Of a stretch of DNA of 64,000 bases, positions 33,847 to 42,074 are shown in pieces. The notes under the pieces were generated by a model. The model saw nothing but the letters and a program-made list of their open reading frames with translations, was not told where the DNA came from and did not search any database. Each line of letters opens with the position of its first letter. Within the stretch, counting starts at the first letter, position 1. Position numbers and translations under genes: made by a program. Source of the DNA: Marinobacter nanhaiticus D15-8W (GTDB lineage Bacteria > Pseudomonadota > Gammaproteobacteria > Pseudomonadales > Oleiphilaceae). Location of the stretch: contig NZ_AP028878.1 in the NCBI RefSeq assembly GCF_036511935.1, positions 1 to 64,000 on the forward strand, in the 5' to 3' direction.

Positions 33847-34698
33847 TTAGAAAGCGCCTTGCAGGGACAGGTACGCGCCCTGTTGATCGTCCAGCCCGGC
33901 GATACTGCCCAGGTTTACCCATGCCGCGGTGACGGCAAGACGCCGATCCGGGAACCAGGCGACAAACAGGTCGTACCCGTCCTCTTCCTCGGCGAAGCTC
34001 AGGTTGTCTGGCTTCTGGCGATATTCGCCGCCCAACAACCATTGGCGGTTCAGGAGTAGCCCGGCGCTGGCCTCGAACACCGCTTCGTACCGGTCGAGCT
34101 CGTCACCGCCGAACCCCAGCAGTCCGCCCTGATTGGCTTTCGTGCCACGAACCACCCCGTTGACCAGCACATTGCGGCCGAGGAAACCGGCCAGGAAGAG
34201 CTTGCTGCCGGCCAGGTAGATATCGGTTCCGCTGTCGTCATTCGCGCCAACGGCTTCGGGTACGGTAAACGTGCGGTTGCGCTTGTGCTGGACGCCCAGG
34301 GACCACTGGCCGTATGAGCCGTACACCACATCGCCGGCGAGCCGGATCTTGGCGCCGAAGATGTCCTGCTGCAGGTGATCCTCATCAAGGGCCGCACCGA
34401 GGGTATCCAGGTCCAGGGTCTGACGGGCGACACTCAACTCGAGGCGGTTGTGCCAGTTCACTGCACCGGCCACGACATCGACGGTGTAATCGTCCAACGG
34501 CGCGTGGGACAGCGCCAGGGTGCCGCCCCACTCGGTATCGCTGGCGTAACCGGCCAGCACTGCCATCGGCACCAGTCCGCCGCCGGCACTGCCTTCAATG
34601 GTGGTGACGCCACCGGTGGCCCAGAGGCGACTTCCCGGCTGGGCGAGCACGGCGGTACTCGCCAGCCCCAGGATCAATACAAGTAGGGTGTTCTTCAA
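33847..34698 (-). CDS. DUF3034 family outer-membrane-like protein
   Basis: A 283-aa exported protein with a signal peptide (KNTLLVLILGLASTAVLA) and a glycine- and aromatic-rich beta-strand pattern like a small barrel or porin-like protein. It ends in an aromatic residue (LSLQGAF), as outer-membrane barrels do. It matches the DUF3034 family. The start is TTG, because no ATG lies before the signal peptide. A GGGA-type ribosome binding site is present. It is the third gene of the cupredoxin-GGDEF/EAL-DUF3034-globin cluster. Function unknown. Confidence 0.75.
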   Translation of the reverse strand: MKNTLLVLILGLASTAVLAQPGSRLWATGGVTTIEGSAGGGLVPMAVLAGYASDTEWGGTLALSHAPLDDYTVDVVAGAVNWHNRLELSVARQTLDLDTLGAALDEDHLQQDIFGAKIRLAGDVVYGSYGQWSLGVQHKRNRTFTVPEAVGANDDSGTDIYLAGSKLFLAGFLGRNVLVNGVVRGTKANQGGLLGFGGDELDRYEAVFEASAGLLLNRQWLLGGEYRQKPDNLSFAEEEDGYDLFVAWFPDRRLAVTAAWVNLGSIAGLDDQQGAYLSLQGAF

Positions 34699-34752
34699 AA
34701 CGGGTCCCGTTTCTTGGTTCTTCGGTCAGTTCCAGGAATCTTCATTCGCTTT

Positions 34753-37152
34753 TCAGGCGCGTTGTCGCTGATCGGCCAGGCTTTCCGAACGCTGGTCGAA
34801 CGTGCCATACCAGTCGATCAATTGCTCAGGCGACATGGGCCGGCCCAGGAAAAAGCCCTGGGCCAGTTCACAGCCCCAACTTTGCAACAACCGCCAGCTT
34901 TCCTCGTTCTCGATACCTTCGGCGACGACACTCAAGCCCAGTCCATGGGCCATATCCACGGTGGATTTGACGATTAACTGGTCCTGGGGTGTGGAATCCA
35001 GCCGCAGCACGAAGGACTTGTCGATCTTCAGCTCCTGTACCGGTAACTGGCGCATCTGGGCGAGCGAACTGTAGCCGGTCCCGAAGTCGTCCACCGACAG
35101 CTTGACGCCCAGTTGCCGCAGGTTACCCAGGGTCCTTACCGCGGCCTGCGTATCGGTCATGGCGGCGCCTTCGGTGATCTCGAAGGTCAGCATCTCCAGG
35201 GGGCGGGGCCAGTCGGCGAAGATCATCTCGATAATCGTCGGCAGTGCCTGGTTGGCCAGATCCAGTGCGGACAGGTTGATCGCCACCCCGATACCGGGCA
35301 TGCCGGCCGCCTGCCAGGCTCGACCGTCGAGTTCGACCTGGCGCAGGATGTGTTCTGTCAGTTGGTGGATCTGGCCGGAGCGCTCGGCAAGGCTGATAAA
35401 TTCTTCCGGGTTTATGAATCCCAGTTGCGGATGCTGCCAGCGTACGAGTGCTTCTACCTGCACGACCGTAGCGGTGTCCAACCGGATCTTGGGTTGGTAG
35501 ACCATGGTCAATTGCCCCTGGGCGATGGCCTGGTGCAGGTCCTGGATGATCTTCAGTTCCCTTAGATGCCGCTCTTCCCCGCCCTCGACATAAAACGCCA
35601 TGCGGGTCTCATCCTTGGCGGCTTTCTCACGAGTCAAACTGAGGCGGCGGCGGATGTCGTCAAGACTGCGGGCGTGTTCGGGAAGTTGGAGAATGGTGGC
35701 CGACAGCTCCACGGCCAGGGGTGTCTGGTCAAGCTGCATGCTTTCCTCCGCCCGGGCCTTGAGCACGATTATGGCGTCCTGCAACCGGTCCTCGTCGGTA
35801 CCGGGCAGAAACGTCATGAATTCGTTGCCACCGGTACGTGCCAGCATATTCTCGGCACCGACGGTGCCGCGCAGGCGCAGGCCGGTGGCGATAAGCGCCT
35901 GGTCGCCGATTTCATAACCCAGTGTTTCGCTGAGCTCTTTCAGTCCGATCACGGTCAGACTGATCAGGAAGCCGGGGACGCGCTGTTCCAGCACGGTTTT
36001 CAGGTAGGCGTCCATGGCGGAGCGGTTGGGCAGGCCGGTGAGGCTATCATGGGTGGCTTCATGCTGGATCCGGTGCTCGCGGTGGCGGATCTGGCGGACA
36101 GAATTGACCAGTACCCGTTCCAGCTTGCCCAGCTCATCCCGACTTTTCAGCCCCGGCGGTATCGGATCCTTGCCCTCGCCAATCTGCCCTGCGAACTGGG
36201 TCAACTTCAGTACCGGCCGGCCCAGCGCACGGGCCATGCCCAGTGCCAGCAGCCCTGCGAGTGCCAGACAGGCGAGTACCAGCAGGATCAGGTCCAGAGC
36301 GAGCCGGTAATAGTCGGCCAGCGCCTGTTGGCGATCGAGCAGCAGCAGGGCTTCCACAGGCGCTTCGCCTTCCTTGCCCAGCGGCGCGGTGCGGGCAAAA
36401 TAGCGGCGATCGCCGATCATGCCGCTATCGGAGGTGGTTTTCTGGCTATCGCCGGCGATCGGTGTCAGGTCTCCGTCACCAAGCGTGCGGCCGTAGAAAC
36501 GCGTTAGTCCCTGTTTTCCGCTGGCTGCCTGTGTCTTGTTGGCTCCATGTAGCCTGGTGGATTGGAATACGACATCTACGCCGGTAAGGCGGCTGATAAT
36601 TCCGGCAAACTCATCGTCGAGGCTGAACCCCATAACCAGCCACACGCGCAGCCCTGGCGCCTGTACCGGCACCATTAACGCCTGATAGGCCTGATTCTGC
36701 AACGTGACCAGGTCGGCCGCGACGCCGTGCCGGTTGGCTTGCTGAAGCAGGCGGTCGAACGGCAGGCGGTTCTGGTTAACCAGGCCATGGAGGTTCGCCA
36801 GCAGGTTGCCTTCGCGATCGATGATCATCGCCAGGTCCGCGTTGAACCGCTGGCTATGGTTTTCCAGCACGCTGGTGATGGTGGCGGGTTCCCGGGTGGC
36901 GATGGCGGACTTGAAGCCGAAATCCTCCACCAGCACGCTTAATGTATTGACCAGCAATTGTGCGCGCCGCTGGAGGATTTCCTGGACCACTTCGCCAGCC
37001 ACATCCAATTGTTCCCTTGCGCGCTCCTGCTCCTCCTCGAACGTGGAGAGCATAAAAGCCGCGGCAATGGCCAGGCTGGTGACTAGCGCCAGGGTCAGCA
37101 TGGCGGCCAGCAGGCGCCCGCGGAAGCCGATGGCTGGGAGGCGAAGTTTCAC
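34753..37152 (-). CDS. Membrane-bound GGDEF/EAL protein, probable c-di-GMP phosphodiesterase
   Basis: A 799-aa sensor-type protein. It has a first membrane helix (about 13-35), a periplasmic sensor region (about 36-280), a second helix (about 285-307), a HAMP-like linker (about 308-355), a GGDEF domain and an EAL domain. The GGDEF signature is degenerate (GGNEF, 441-445), so cyclase activity is doubtful. The EAL domain keeps VEALVRW (566-572), DDFGTGYSS and AEGIE, so c-di-GMP hydrolysis is likely. The GTG start overlaps the stop codon of the cupredoxin-like gene, indicating tight coupling. The periplasmic region presumably senses a signal tied to its neighbours. Confidence 0.9.
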   Translation of the reverse strand: MKLRLPAIGFRGRLLAAMLTLALVTSLAIAAAFMLSTFEEEQERAREQLDVAGEVVQEILQRRAQLLVNTLSVLVEDFGFKSAIATREPATITSVLENHSQRFNADLAMIIDREGNLLANLHGLVNQNRLPFDRLLQQANRHGVAADLVTLQNQAYQALMVPVQAPGLRVWLVMGFSLDDEFAGIISRLTGVDVVFQSTRLHGANKTQAASGKQGLTRFYGRTLGDGDLTPIAGDSQKTTSDSGMIGDRRYFARTAPLGKEGEAPVEALLLLDRQQALADYYRLALDLILLVLACLALAGLLALGMARALGRPVLKLTQFAGQIGEGKDPIPPGLKSRDELGKLERVLVNSVRQIRHREHRIQHEATHDSLTGLPNRSAMDAYLKTVLEQRVPGFLISLTVIGLKELSETLGYEIGDQALIATGLRLRGTVGAENMLARTGGNEFMTFLPGTDEDRLQDAIIVLKARAEESMQLDQTPLAVELSATILQLPEHARSLDDIRRRLSLTREKAAKDETRMAFYVEGGEERHLRELKIIQDLHQAIAQGQLTMVYQPKIRLDTATVVQVEALVRWQHPQLGFINPEEFISLAERSGQIHQLTEHILRQVELDGRAWQAAGMPGIGVAINLSALDLANQALPTIIEMIFADWPRPLEMLTFEITEGAAMTDTQAAVRTLGNLRQLGVKLSVDDFGTGYSSLAQMRQLPVQELKIDKSFVLRLDSTPQDQLIVKSTVDMAHGLGLSVVAEGIENEESWRLLQSWGCELAQGFFLGRPMSPEQLIDWYGTFDQRSESLADQRQRA

Positions 37153-37805
37153 AGGGCGTCGAATCGGCGTTGCAGGTCGGCGAAGGGATCGGTGTCTGTT
37201 TCAGGCGCGACCACCGCTAGTGAAATGATGTAGGGGCTTTCGGCACCGGCATCGATGATCAAGGTTTGCGGCCGCGCGTTGTCCACCAGACGCTCGTGCC
37301 ACACCCGGATTTCGAAGGGTCCTTTACCCGGCGGTTCGATACGGGCGATGCCGGTAGCACCGGAGGTGGCCGTCTGGGCTGAACCGGTCACATAGACGAA
37401 GCCGCGCATCCGGTCATGGATATTGCAGCCGAGTTCCACGACACCCGGCATGTCGAAGACGACAGGCGCCTCTGGACGATCGGCGTAAAGCTCGATGTTG
37501 AAGGTCTTGGCCGGGGAGAAGGAATAGACGTGGTGCTGGGTATTGTCCAGATTGGGAAAATCCACCGCCGTGCCTACCGGCACCACCAGCAGGTGCGGGG
37601 TAAACGAACGATCCTGTTGTGCCATAACGGCCGGGTGGTCGAGTGCCTGGGCATTCGCGGCGGCCGGTATGCTGACGACCGCCTGCGCCAACGGCTCGCC
37701 GGAGACCGCGTCACGGATGCTCAGGTCGAGTGCCCAGAGCGGCGTCGCGGCCAGGGCAAGTGCCACGTGAAATAGCGGCCGAATAAGGTTGCATAAATCA
37801 ATCAT
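37149..37805 (-). CDS. Periplasmic cupredoxin-like protein (annotated elsewhere as methylamine utilisation protein)
   Basis: A 218-aa exported protein. After a signal peptide (MIDLCNLIRPLFHVALALAA, cleavage near ALA) comes a domain with plastocyanin-type copper ligands: His in DNTQHHVYSF, then Cys, His and Met in ELGCNIHDRMRGFVYV. The last third is a carboxypeptidase-regulatory-like strand domain. I chose the ATG at 37805 because it makes the signal peptide standard. An ATG at 37844 would add 13 residues. Neither has a strong ribosome binding site. It is the first gene of the cluster and overlaps the GGDEF/EAL gene. Copper binding is predicted only. Confidence 0.75.
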   Translation of the reverse strand: MIDLCNLIRPLFHVALALAATPLWALDLSIRDAVSGEPLAQAVVSIPAAANAQALDHPAVMAQQDRSFTPHLLVVPVGTAVDFPNLDNTQHHVYSFSPAKTFNIELYADRPEAPVVFDMPGVVELGCNIHDRMRGFVYVTGSAQTATSGATGIARIEPPGKGPFEIRVWHERLVDNARPQTLIIDAGAESPYIISLAVVAPETDTDPFADLQRRFDAL

Positions 37806-38023
37806 CGAAAAACGCCAGCAAGACTGCTTGTTGTTGGCATCCATGCATTATCGGGCTATACGAACGATGCGATCACGGGTATCTGCAAAGCGTCGCGGCC
37901 AGGCCATCCGGCAGTGACAGGATCAGGGTTCCCGAACGCCCTTTCAGCCATGTCGGGATGCGATCATCACGGCAAAGCCTAACGTCGGCCATACGAACTT
38001 GCCACTGCATGGGCTGGGATGGG

Positions 38024-38767
38024 TTAGCAGGGGTCGAGCCCCGGGTTCAGGTCAAAACGAATCTGGTTGCGGGTCAGCAGCTTCTCCCAGTACTCCCGCA
38101 TCCAGTCCCAGGCCGTGTCCCGGGCTTTTTCCACGAATGGATTGAGGTTCAGGTTGTAGTAATCCGGCGACCGTGCAATCTGGGCCACGGTGATAGTGAT
38201 CGACTGGTCCAATTCGTTGGCGAAGGGTTCGCCGATCAGGTGATGGGCCAGCAGGTTGGCCTGGGTGGCTTCCAGTTCTACCAGGCGGCTGGTGCGTGTG
38301 GAGTAGTTGTTTTCGTACATCTCTTCCATCAATCGATGACACAGGTAGGCCTTGATCAGTAGGCCGTCGAGCCCGTCATACCGAGCCAGCAGTGGCGACG
38401 GACGGGTAAAGTAGCGTATCGCCGACTCGATAAACGGCCGGAACAGAGCCACGTGACCGGAGTCCCGCGCACAGGTTTCGACACAGTCGATCAGGCGTGG
38501 CGCCATTTCGATGTACTCCACCGCGAACTGGAACAGACAGGTCGCGGGGTTGGGGCCAGACACGACGATGCTGTCCGGCAGGCTGGCTGCGCGCTCATCC
38601 ATCTGTTCCAGGAAGGTCCCGGACCGGGCCTCCTGGCGGCGTGCTTGGTCAATAATGTGAAGTACTGCTGACGGTGTCATCACAGGGACTGCTCGTATCA
38701 TTCCAGGATCGGGTTGCAAGACGCCTCCCAACTGCTCAAACAGGCGGTTGGGTCGTCGCCTGTGCAT
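38024..38767 (-). CDS. Uncharacterised protein
   Basis: I do not recognise this 247-aa soluble protein. It is mostly helical by appearance, with two paired-cysteine stretches (IDCVETCARD) and a motif-poor C-terminal half (FVEKARDTAWDWMREYWEKL). No signal peptide or membrane segment is visible. The ATG at 38767 has GGGAG 10 nt upstream. ATGs at 38701 and 38680 are alternatives, and the last (MTPSAVLHIIDQ) may be the real start. It reads in the same direction as the cupredoxin cluster but is separated by 218 bp. Confidence 0.6.
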   Translation of the reverse strand: MHRRRPNRLFEQLGGVLQPDPGMIRAVPVMTPSAVLHIIDQARRQEARSGTFLEQMDERAASLPDSIVVSGPNPATCLFQFAVEYIEMAPRLIDCVETCARDSGHVALFRPFIESAIRYFTRPSPLLARYDGLDGLLIKAYLCHRLMEEMYENNYSTRTSRLVELEATQANLLAHHLIGEPFANELDQSITITVAQIARSPDYYNLNLNPFVEKARDTAWDWMREYWEKLLTRNQIRFDLNPGLDPC

Positions 38768-38860
38768 GTTACGGAGTCTCCCGTTCTGGTCCTGGCACGT
38801 CCTCCCTGATACTGCGGCGCCGTTTCCGTGGCGTGTGGGACGCGTGCAGAGGCTCCCTTA

Positions 38861-39020
38861 GGGAAACACTGAATAAATACCTACTGCGGCGAAGCACTTC
38901 GTTGCGCGGTGGTTGTGCGCAACCCCGGTCAACAGCTCACCTGCCAATCAGGTATGCCTCGCTCTTTGCGCGCCGTGCGCCTCGCGCTTCATCCCCATCA
39001 GGTATTTCTTCAGCGTTCCC
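38861..39020. mobile_element. MITE-like element, copy A
   Basis: A 160-bp non-coding element with terminal inverted repeats. The left end GGGAAACACTGAATAAATAC is mirrored by the right end GGTATTTCTTCAGCGTTCCC, differing at few positions. A related copy lies inverted at 46875-47018. No transposase is encoded, so it would need one supplied in trans. A clean target-site duplication is not obvious (TTA on the left, CTA on the right). It fills most of the 323-bp gap between 38768 and 39090, where I see nothing else. Confidence 0.8.
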
Positions 39021-39090
39021 CTATCAAAATTCAATTTCAGTGTAGTTGAGAAATGCGGCCGCCGCGGCAAACGTAATGTGAGTGTTTGTG

Positions 39091-40449
39091 TCAATCCGCA
39101 TGCTTTTTGTGCGCCTCGTCACTGAACCAGACATCGTTGTGTGTATGGCTCAGGAAAAGCCATCCCATGCTGCCCGCCCGGGCCAGCATCAGGCTGGTGA
39201 TGGCGAACCAGAGTCCGTGGTTGCCCCAGCCCTGGGTCAGCCACCAAACCGGCAGGTAGATCACGATCACCGAGAAAAGCATGGTGTTCTGCATGTCCCG
39301 GGTACGGGTGGCGCCGATAAAGATGCCGTCGAGCAAGAAGCCCCAGACCGCGGCGAGCGGCATGAGCCAAATCCATGGCAGGTATTCCCGCGCCGCGCCG
39401 GACACCTCGGGAATACTGGTGAGCAGGCTGATGATGAATCCGCCGCCGAAGAAGAAAAGCCCCGTAAATAAGGCGGCACCCCAGATCGACCAGCGCAGTG
39501 CCGTGCGGCATACCGCGCGGAACTGCTCCCGTTGGCGCTGGCCGACGGCTTCACCCACCAGCGCCTCGGCACCGTTGGCAAAACCATCCAGGCCGTTGGA
39601 AATCAGCATCAGGAACGTCAGCAGCACAGCGTTGGCCGCGAGGATGGTATCGCCCTGCTGCGCGCCCTGTGCGGTGAAGAACGCAAGTGATAGAAGCAGC
39701 AGGATGGTGCGCACCATGATGTAGCGGTTGACCCGCAGTATGGCCAGGTAGTCTTCCAGAACCCCGAACAGGTGCCGGTCGAAGACAAGATCCCTCGGAC
39801 GGCGTTTCCACACCAGCCACAGGCCGAGGCCGGCGGCGGAATATTCGGCAATGGCGGTGGCCGCGGCCACGCCCTGGCTATTCCACCCCATGACCGTCAC
39901 GAACAGCACATCCAGCAGGATATTGAGGCTGTTGGCCAGGATCAGCATGAGCATCGGGCCGCGAGGGTACTGGGTGCCGATCAGCCAACCCACCAGGGTG
40001 TACTGGCATAGCACCGCCGGCGCGCTCCAGATCCGGATATCCGTGTATTCGCGGGCGAGGACCGTGACTTCATCGCTGGCATCCATGAGGTAGAGTCCCA
40101 GCGTAATCAGCGGCCCCCGAAGCAGGATCAGCAACAGGCCGATGCCCATCGCCAGCAACAGCGAACGCACCAGTAGCGCGCTCTGGGCAAAGTCGTCCTG
40201 ACGTCCATAGGCCTGGGCTGCCAGGCCGGTGGTGCCCATCCGCATGAAGCCGAACGTCCAATAGAGGATGCTGAACAGGTTGCCGCCGATGGCTACGGCA
40301 CCCAGGTATTCAGGGTGGTCCAGGTGGCCCAGGACCGCGGTATCCACCAGCCCCAGGAGCGGAACGGTAATATTGGTGAGCATCAGCGGCCAGGCGAGGT
40401 GCCAGAGGCGGCGGTCGAGGGTATTTAGCGGCACTCTGCGTCGCGACAC
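39091..40449 (-). CDS. MATE-family efflux protein (DinF-like)
   Basis: A 452-aa inner-membrane exporter with twelve predicted helices in two similar halves. It matches the MATE family, with the DinF-like N-terminal stretch PLMLTNITVPLLGLVDTAVLG near residue 21 and YWTFGFMRMGTTGLAAQAYG near 63. Such proteins exchange Na+ or H+ for toxic organic cations or metabolites. The start codon is GTG, with AGGGAC upstream. It is divergent from the cox operon and stands alone. The substrate cannot be told. Confidence 0.9.
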   Translation of the reverse strand: MSRRRVPLNTLDRRLWHLAWPLMLTNITVPLLGLVDTAVLGHLDHPEYLGAVAIGGNLFSILYWTFGFMRMGTTGLAAQAYGRQDDFAQSALLVRSLLLAMGIGLLLILLRGPLITLGLYLMDASDEVTVLAREYTDIRIWSAPAVLCQYTLVGWLIGTQYPRGPMLMLILANSLNILLDVLFVTVMGWNSQGVAAATAIAEYSAAGLGLWLVWKRRPRDLVFDRHLFGVLEDYLAILRVNRYIMVRTILLLLSLAFFTAQGAQQGDTILAANAVLLTFLMLISNGLDGFANGAEALVGEAVGQRQREQFRAVCRTALRWSIWGAALFTGLFFFGGGFIISLLTSIPEVSGAAREYLPWIWLMPLAAVWGFLLDGIFIGATRTRDMQNTMLFSVIVIYLPVWWLTQGWGNHGLWFAITSLMLARAGSMGWLFLSHTHNDVWFSDEAHKKHAD

Positions 40450-40859
40450 TTGATGTCCCTGTTGTCCGGGTTGAATGTTCCTGGTGTTTGTATTGGTAAT
40501 GCTGGTGCTTTTATCACCAAAAAGTGGCTGTTAGAGCGATTTATTCGTAAAGGCAATAAAAAATTCGTTTTAAGACGTCTAAATTTTAAGCAGGTTTTTG
40601 AGAGTTTTCCCAACCTCTGTCTATACTCAGTGTGGTTATCCGTGAAATGACTTCCATTCCCCGGCGCCGGTTTGCTGGTGCGAGAGCATACCGAGTACAA
40701 GGGGCGGGAGGCAGGAACGCTTCCCGCAGGAAGTGTCACGCAGAAGATATCGATCAGTCCGGGGCAGAGGAAAACCGGCCGACGTTCGTGTGGAACGGGT
40801 TTTTCGTCTCGCGATCCGGGCTGTGTCAACGACAAGAACAAACTCTGTGGAGACACGGT
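40450..40859 (+). promoter_or_regulatory. 410-bp upstream region and long leader of the cox operon
   Basis: A markedly AT-rich stretch (about 40490-40630) lies upstream of and around a promoter at 40598-40627, followed by a leader of about 230 nt before coxB. The leader holds a hairpin with arms CGTTC/GAACG and outer arms AAAACC/GGTTTT followed by T residues (40771-40804). The frame stays open through the leader into coxB, but it lacks any cytochrome oxidase similarity, so I treat it as untranslated. Confidence 0.55.
40598..40627 (+). promoter_or_regulatory. Likely sigma-70 promoter of the cox operon
   Basis: -35 TTGAGA (40598-40603) and -10 TATACT (40622-40627) have an 18-bp spacer. They sit at the end of an AT-rich region. 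Confidence 0.6.
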
Positions 40860-41984
40860 ATGCGCACGAAGGCAATGCGAGTCGGCTGTCTTTTGGCCGC
40901 ACTCCCGCTGTCGCAGTCGGCTCTTGCCGACTGGACGGTCAACATGGCTCCCGGCGTAACGGACGTGAGTCGCGATATTTACGGTCTTCACATGACCATC
41001 CTCTGGATCTGCGTCGCCATCGGCGTCGTGGTGTTCGGGGTGATGTTCTGGTCCATCCTTGCCCACAGGAAATCCAAGGGCTACAAACCTGCCAACTTCC
41101 ACGAGCACACCTGGGTCGAGATCACCTGGACCATCATCCCGTTTGCGATCCTCGTGGGGATGGCTATACCCGCGACCGCCACCCTGCTGGACATGTACAA
41201 CACCGACGACGCGGCGATCGACGTCAAGGTGACCGGTTACCAGTGGCGGTGGAAGTACGACTTCATCAACGAGGAATTCGGGTACTTCTCCAACCTCGCG
41301 ACCCCCAGGGACGAAATCTACAACCGTCTCGAGAAGAACGAGAATTACCTGCTGGAGGTGGACAATCCGTTGGTCCTGCCGGTGGGTCAGAAAATCCGCT
41401 TCCTCATGACCGCCAACGACGTGATCCACTCCTGGTGGGTGCCGGCCCTGGGGGTCAAGAAGGACGCCATTCCCGGTTTTATCAACGAGACCTGGGCCAA
41501 GATCGAGGAGCCCGGCATCTACCGCGGCCAGTGTACCGAGCTGTGCGGCAAGGATCACGGCTTCATGCCGATCGTGGTCAAGGCTGTGCCGCAGGAAGAG
41601 TACGACGCCTGGGTGCAGGAGCAGATTGCCATGGCTGAGAAAGAGCGCGAGCTGACCAGCAAGGAATGGACGCTCGAGGAGCTCATGGCCCGGGGCGAGA
41701 CAGCCTACAACACCAACTGTGCCGCCTGTCACCAGGCAGATGGTTCAGGTTCGCCGCCGACTTTCCCGGCATTGGCAGGCAGTGCGATCGCGACCGGTGC
41801 GGTCGAGGACCACCTGGACGTGGTGGTCAATGGCGTGTCCGGCACCGCGATGCAGGCCTTCGGTCCGCAGCTCAGCGAAGTGGACCTGGCCGCCGTTATC
41901 ACCTATGAGCGCAACGCCTGGGGTAACGACACCGGTGACATGGTCACGCCCAAGCAGGTTCTCGACTACAAGAACGCGCAGTAA
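40860..41984 (+). CDS. coxB: Cytochrome c oxidase subunit II with fused cytochrome c domain
   Basis: Carries electrons from cytochrome c to subunit I of the aa3 oxidase. The 374-aa product has a signal peptide (to about ALA-24), two membrane helices, and a periplasmic cupredoxin domain with the CuA ligands (HSWWVPALG; GQCTELCGKDHGFMP). A C-terminal cytochrome c domain carries a CAACH haem site and a likely Met ligand in GTAMQAF. The fused cytochrome c makes it a caa3-like variant. The ATG at 40860 has GTGGAG upstream. The longer frame from 40632 is leader sequence. Confidence 0.96.
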   Translation: MRTKAMRVGCLLAALPLSQSALADWTVNMAPGVTDVSRDIYGLHMTILWICVAIGVVVFGVMFWSILAHRKSKGYKPANFHEHTWVEITWTIIPFAILVGMAIPATATLLDMYNTDDAAIDVKVTGYQWRWKYDFINEEFGYFSNLATPRDEIYNRLEKNENYLLEVDNPLVLPVGQKIRFLMTANDVIHSWWVPALGVKKDAIPGFINETWAKIEEPGIYRGQCTELCGKDHGFMPIVVKAVPQEEYDAWVQEQIAMAEKERELTSKEWTLEELMARGETAYNTNCAACHQADGSGSPPTFPALAGSAIATGAVEDHLDVVVNGVSGTAMQAFGPQLSEVDLAAVITYERNAWGNDTGDMVTPKQVLDYKNAQ

Positions 41985-42074
41985 CAGTTCAGGCGCCCCG
42001 ATGGCGGTAGGTCGCGGGGCTGCAACAGACAACAGTTACGCCGACGACAATAAGAGGCGGTTACGGGGGTTCAC

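Noticed and set aside
37760..37774. CACGTGAAA as a parS site
   Set aside because: Only one half resembles parS, and the palindrome is broken.
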